A stretch of 16,675 bases of DNA from Rhodanobacteraceae bacterium (lineage in GTDB: Bacteria > Pseudomonadota > Gammaproteobacteria > Xanthomonadales > Rhodanobacteraceae). Of the stretch, positions 13,869-16,675 are shown piece after piece. Under the pieces are notes generated by a model. It made no database searches. It was given only the letters and a program-made list of their open reading frames with translations, and had not been told where the DNA came from. Each line of letters opens with the position of its first letter. Position 1 is the first letter of the stretch. The DNA is taken from NCBI GenBank assembly GCA_025924775.1, contig JAICHS010000023.1, positions 1 to 16,675 of the forward strand, read 5' to 3'. A program made the position numbers and the translations under genes.

Positions 13869-16187
13869 ATGAACACCAGGCGCAACGGGTTGTCACTGCT
13901 TTCGGCCGCGATCACCGCGGTATTGCTGGGTACGCCGCTGGCGCACGCGCAAAACGCGCCGCCGGACCAGAACACCGCGACACCGACGGATACCTCAACC
14001 GCCACCACGCTCGGCACCATCGTCGTCACCGCAAACCGGCGCAGCGAAACGCTGCAAAAGGTGCCGATGGCGGTGTCGGCGTTGACCTGGCACGACATCG
14101 AGCGCCAGCACCTGCAGGATTTCTCCGACTACGCGGCAAGCGTGCCTGGACTCGGCGCGATCTCGCTCGGACCGGGCATGACCGAGCTGAGCATCCGCGG
14201 CATCGCTTCGGGATCCCAGCAGCCCAGCGCTTCGGTCGGTGTGTATGTGGATGAAACGCCGTTCGGCTCCAGCAGCGTATTCGCCGTCGGCTCGGCGTTG
14301 ACACCGGACCTCGACCCCGCCGACGTCGAACGCATCGAAGTGCTGCGCGGTCCGCAGGGCACGCTCTACGGCGCGGGTGCGCTGGGCGGCGTGATCCGGT
14401 TCATCACCATTCCGCCCGACACCGAAAACTATTCCGGACGCCTGCAACTGGGCGGCTCCAGCGTCGATGGCGGCGGCAACGGTTTCGACCTGCACGGCAT
14501 GGTGAATTTGCCGCTGGTCAAGGACAAACTGGCAATCCGCGCGAATGTGTACGACGAGACCGATCCCGGCTTCGTCGACGACGCCGGACGCGGCAAGACG
14601 GACGTCAACGAAAGCAAGATCAAGGGCGGGCGCGTATCGCTGTTGTGGACACCCACCGACAAGACCTCGGTGCGCCTGACCGCGCTGGCACAAAACCTCG
14701 CCGCCGCAGGTTCCGCGACCGTGGCCCTGGACCCTGACACGCTGCAGTCGGTCTATGGAGGCTTGCAGCAGCGCAATGCCGCGCTGGGCGGCGATGTTTT
14801 CAACGGGCGCTACCGCCTTTACAACGTGACCTTCAACACCGATTTCGGCTGGGCGAAGCTGATGTCGTCGAGCAGCTACAGCACACTCGATGCGGTCACC
14901 TACACCGACGCGACTCCGCTGCTGTACCTTGGCCCGCAAGCCAATGGCCAGCCATACGGCACGCTGGAGCAGGCCACGATCCCCCAGACCAAGGCCACCC
15001 AGGAATTTCGCCTGTCATCGCCCAAATCGCAGGCGGTGGAATGGCTGGGCGGCGTGTTCTGGACCCGCGAGACCGGCAACAACGCACAGAACGTTTACAC
15101 CAGCGATTACTACAGCGGCACGCCGCTCCCTTCGCCGCTCGGCATTCCCATCGGCGGCGATTTGCAACCGAGTACCTATGAGGCCTGGGCCGCGTACGGA
15201 AGCATTACCTGGCACATCACGGACCGCTTCGACGTGGAAGCGGGATTGCGCTACAGCCGTGACAAACAGCATTACACCGAAATCGGCTACGGGCTTCTTT
15301 TCGGCGGCGTTCCACCGACCGTGTTGCTCGACAAGCGTTCTTCCGACAACAGCACCACGTTTTCACTGACGCCGACGTTCCACATCGACGACCACAACAC
15401 GCTGTACGCGCGGGTGGCATCCGGCTTCCTGCCCGGCGGCCCGAACATCGTGCCGGTCGGCGTCCCCAACGTACCGGCCACCTTCAGTCCGACCAAACTG
15501 ACCGACTACGAGGTGGGCCTGAAATCGACATCGCCCGATAACCGGCTGATGGTGGATTTGTCCGCGTACTACATCGACTGGACCAAGATTCCGCTGACCA
15601 CGTTCGAAAACAATTTCACCTTCCTGACGAGCGGCGGGCAGGCCAGGAGCAAGGGGCTGGAGGCCACCATCTCGTGGCTGGCGGCACCGGGCCTCAAATT
15701 GTCGGCCAACGCGTCCTACAACGACGCCACCTTGACCAAGGATGCGCCGTACCCGTCCAACGGCAAGCGCGGCGATCCGCTGCCCTACGCCCCGCAATTC
15801 ACGCTGGGCCTCAGCGGTGATTACGACTTCGCGCTGGGCGGCGGCTGGCATGGTTATGTCGGCGCGAGCTATCGATACGTCGACGAGCGTTCGACCGACT
15901 TTGCGTTCAGCTACCCGGTCGCGGGCGTGCTGCCGCCGCTGCCGTCGAGCCCAACCATTCCGGGCTACCACACCATCAATCTGCGCGCGGGCGTGAACCG
16001 CGGCCCATGGGACATCGGCGTCTACGTCAAGAACCTGACCAACCAGCGCGGCATCGTGCAGGCGAGCACCTTCCAGAATTACGTACCGGTCGCGGGGGAG
16101 CCCAATCCGGTCACCGGCAGGATGGAAGACAACGCGACGATCATCACGCCACGCATGTTCGGCATTTCGGTCAGCAGGAATTTCTGA
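13869..16187 (+). CDS. TonB-dependent outer-membrane receptor
   Basis: A 772-residue outer-membrane beta-barrel transporter for high-affinity uptake driven by TonB. A signal peptide (MNTRRNGLSLLSAAITAVLL, cleavage near AHA-Q at 27) is followed by a Thr/Pro/Asp-rich segment and a TonB-box-like LGTIVVTANR (48-57). The plug domain (about 60-180) has VPMAVSALTWHDIE, LSIRGIASGSQQPS, VYVDETPFG and the highly typical DPADVERIEVLRGPQGTLYG followed by GALGGVIRFIT. The remaining 590 residues form the barrel, with repeated alternating strands, GLRYSRDKQHYTE and SGFLPGGPNIVPVG, and the closing strand GISVSRNF with a terminal phenylalanine as required for barrel assembly. There is no extra N-terminal signalling domain, so no sigma/anti-sigma partner is expected. 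The substrate cannot be read from sequence; neighbours are an exported aminopeptidase and a serine hydrolase. Confidence 0.96.
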   Translation: MNTRRNGLSLLSAAITAVLLGTPLAHAQNAPPDQNTATPTDTSTATTLGTIVVTANRRSETLQKVPMAVSALTWHDIERQHLQDFSDYAASVPGLGAISLGPGMTELSIRGIASGSQQPSASVGVYVDETPFGSSSVFAVGSALTPDLDPADVERIEVLRGPQGTLYGAGALGGVIRFITIPPDTENYSGRLQLGGSSVDGGGNGFDLHGMVNLPLVKDKLAIRANVYDETDPGFVDDAGRGKTDVNESKIKGGRVSLLWTPTDKTSVRLTALAQNLAAAGSATVALDPDTLQSVYGGLQQRNAALGGDVFNGRYRLYNVTFNTDFGWAKLMSSSSYSTLDAVTYTDATPLLYLGPQANGQPYGTLEQATIPQTKATQEFRLSSPKSQAVEWLGGVFWTRETGNNAQNVYTSDYYSGTPLPSPLGIPIGGDLQPSTYEAWAAYGSITWHITDRFDVEAGLRYSRDKQHYTEIGYGLLFGGVPPTVLLDKRSSDNSTTFSLTPTFHIDDHNTLYARVASGFLPGGPNIVPVGVPNVPATFSPTKLTDYEVGLKSTSPDNRLMVDLSAYYIDWTKIPLTTFENNFTFLTSGGQARSKGLEATISWLAAPGLKLSANASYNDATLTKDAPYPSNGKRGDPLPYAPQFTLGLSGDYDFALGGGWHGYVGASYRYVDERSTDFAFSYPVAGVLPPLPSSPTIPGYHTINLRAGVNRGPWDIGVYVKNLTNQRGIVQASTFQNYVPVAGEPNPVTGRMEDNATIITPRMFGISVSRNF

Positions 16188-16227
16188 GCCAGGGATACGG
16201 CATTCGCTGCAGGGCGGCGGATCGCAG

Positions 16228-16249
16228 AGGATGCGGTGCGCTGCATCCT
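16228..16249 (+). other. small hairpin between receptor and serine hydrolase genes
   Basis: AGGATGC at 16228-16234 pairs with GCATCCT at 16243-16249 across an 8-base loop, about 40 bases after the receptor stop. No T run follows on the plus strand, so it is a poor intrinsic terminator. The two genes, 139 bases apart, may still be co-transcribed. The rest of this gap shows no promoter that I can support. Confidence 0.3.
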
Positions 16250-16326
16250 TGGCGCGCACACCCCTCTCGAATGCCTTGCGGCAACGTTGGTCCGGTTCCA
16301 CGCCCATACGTCACAGGAGACATGTC

Positions 16327-16675
16327 ATGTTGAAGCGTCTCGCCTCGCTGCTGTTGCTCGCCGGCATATGCGTGCCGTGTCTTGCGCAAGTCCCGTCCGC
16401 CATTGCCGGCAAACCCGCCGCGGCCACGTCGACGGCGCAGCCCGCGACCGCGGCGCCATCGGCGGAAGCGACCGCACCGATGGCAGCCGGTGCAACGCCG
16501 ACGCTCGATGCGCAGGACCTCGGCACGTTCTTCGACGGGCTGGTGCCGTACATGCTGGCGCGCAACGACATCGCGGGCGGCGTGGTCGCAGTGGTGAAGG
16601 ACGGCAAGTTGATTTTCACGCAGGGTTACGGCTACGCCGATGTCGCCAAACGCACGCCGGTGGTCGCGGACAAGA
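16327..16675 (+). CDS. exported serine hydrolase of the beta-lactamase family, N-terminal part (cut by right edge)
   Basis: The first 116 residues of a secreted or periplasmic protein are visible. A signal peptide (KRLASLLLLAGICVPCLAQ) is followed by an Ala/Thr/Pro-rich low-complexity linker up to about residue 60. Then comes the start of the class C beta-lactamase/serine hydrolase fold (PF00144): a helix LGTFFDGLVPYMLARNDI, the strand GGVVAVVKDGKLIFTQGYGY and ADVAKRTPV. The catalytic SxxK motif normally comes about 15-20 residues further on and is outside the window, so activity and substrate (beta-lactam, D-amino peptide or ester) cannot be judged. AGGAGA stands 6 bases before the ATG. It is on the same strand as the TonB-dependent receptor, 139 bases downstream. 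Confidence 0.85.
   Translation, partial: MLKRLASLLLLAGICVPCLAQVPSAIAGKPAAATSTAQPATAAPSAEATAPMAAGATPTLDAQDLGTFFDGLVPYMLARNDIAGGVVAVVKDGKLIFTQGYGYADVAKRTPVVADK

Overview
The window is about 16.7 kb of GC-rich (clearly above 60%), densely packed chromosomal DNA from a Gram-negative bacterium. The evidence is a TonB-dependent outer-membrane receptor, several lipoproteins and exported enzymes, an Escherichia-type diacylglycerol kinase, RlmI and NagZ. The protein styles (NagZ, LemA/TPM, DUF255, TonB C-terminal mini-proteins) suggest a gammaproteobacterium of the Lysobacterales/Xanthomonadales, perhaps Rhodanobacteraceae. That placement is inference; there is no rRNA or other phylogenetic marker here. 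I see no insertion sequence, phage gene, CRISPR array, tRNA or rRNA. Most of the window looks like ordinary core genome.

Layout. Positions 1-1746 (minus): the N-terminal half of nagZ (cell-wall recycling), cut by the left edge, preceded by rlmI (23S rRNA m5C methyltransferase). Positions 1918-4017 (plus): a DUF255 thioredoxin-fold protein. Positions 4026-6478 (minus): a probable operon dgkA, lemA, a YgcG-type TPM protein and a second small TPM protein, with very tight or overlapping junctions. Positions 6628-9101 (plus): a DUF3311 small membrane protein overlapping (ATGA) a sodium:solute symporter, then a TRIC/UPF0126 channel-type membrane protein. Positions 9117-10812 (minus): prmC (release-factor glutamine methyltransferase) running into two small TonB-C-like genes. 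Positions 10947-13661 (minus): an exported M1 zinc aminopeptidase ending at a strong hairpin. Positions 13869-16187 (plus): a TonB-dependent receptor reading away from it, then the N-terminus of an exported beta-lactamase-family serine hydrolase cut by the right edge.

Functional themes. The right third (exported aminopeptidase, TonB-dependent receptor, exported serine hydrolase, with a palindrome-rich divergent control region) could be a small nutrient-scavenging locus, possibly for peptides; this is inference from gene order. The most irregular spot is the prmC 3' end. PrmC carries about 15 residues beyond its expected end and overlaps a TonB C-terminal domain that lacks its normal N-terminus and has no ATG, which looks like a deletion junction. 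I found no convincing previously undescribed system. The conserved but poorly understood LemA/TPM/TPM set and the TonB-C mini-genes are the closest to unexplored biology.
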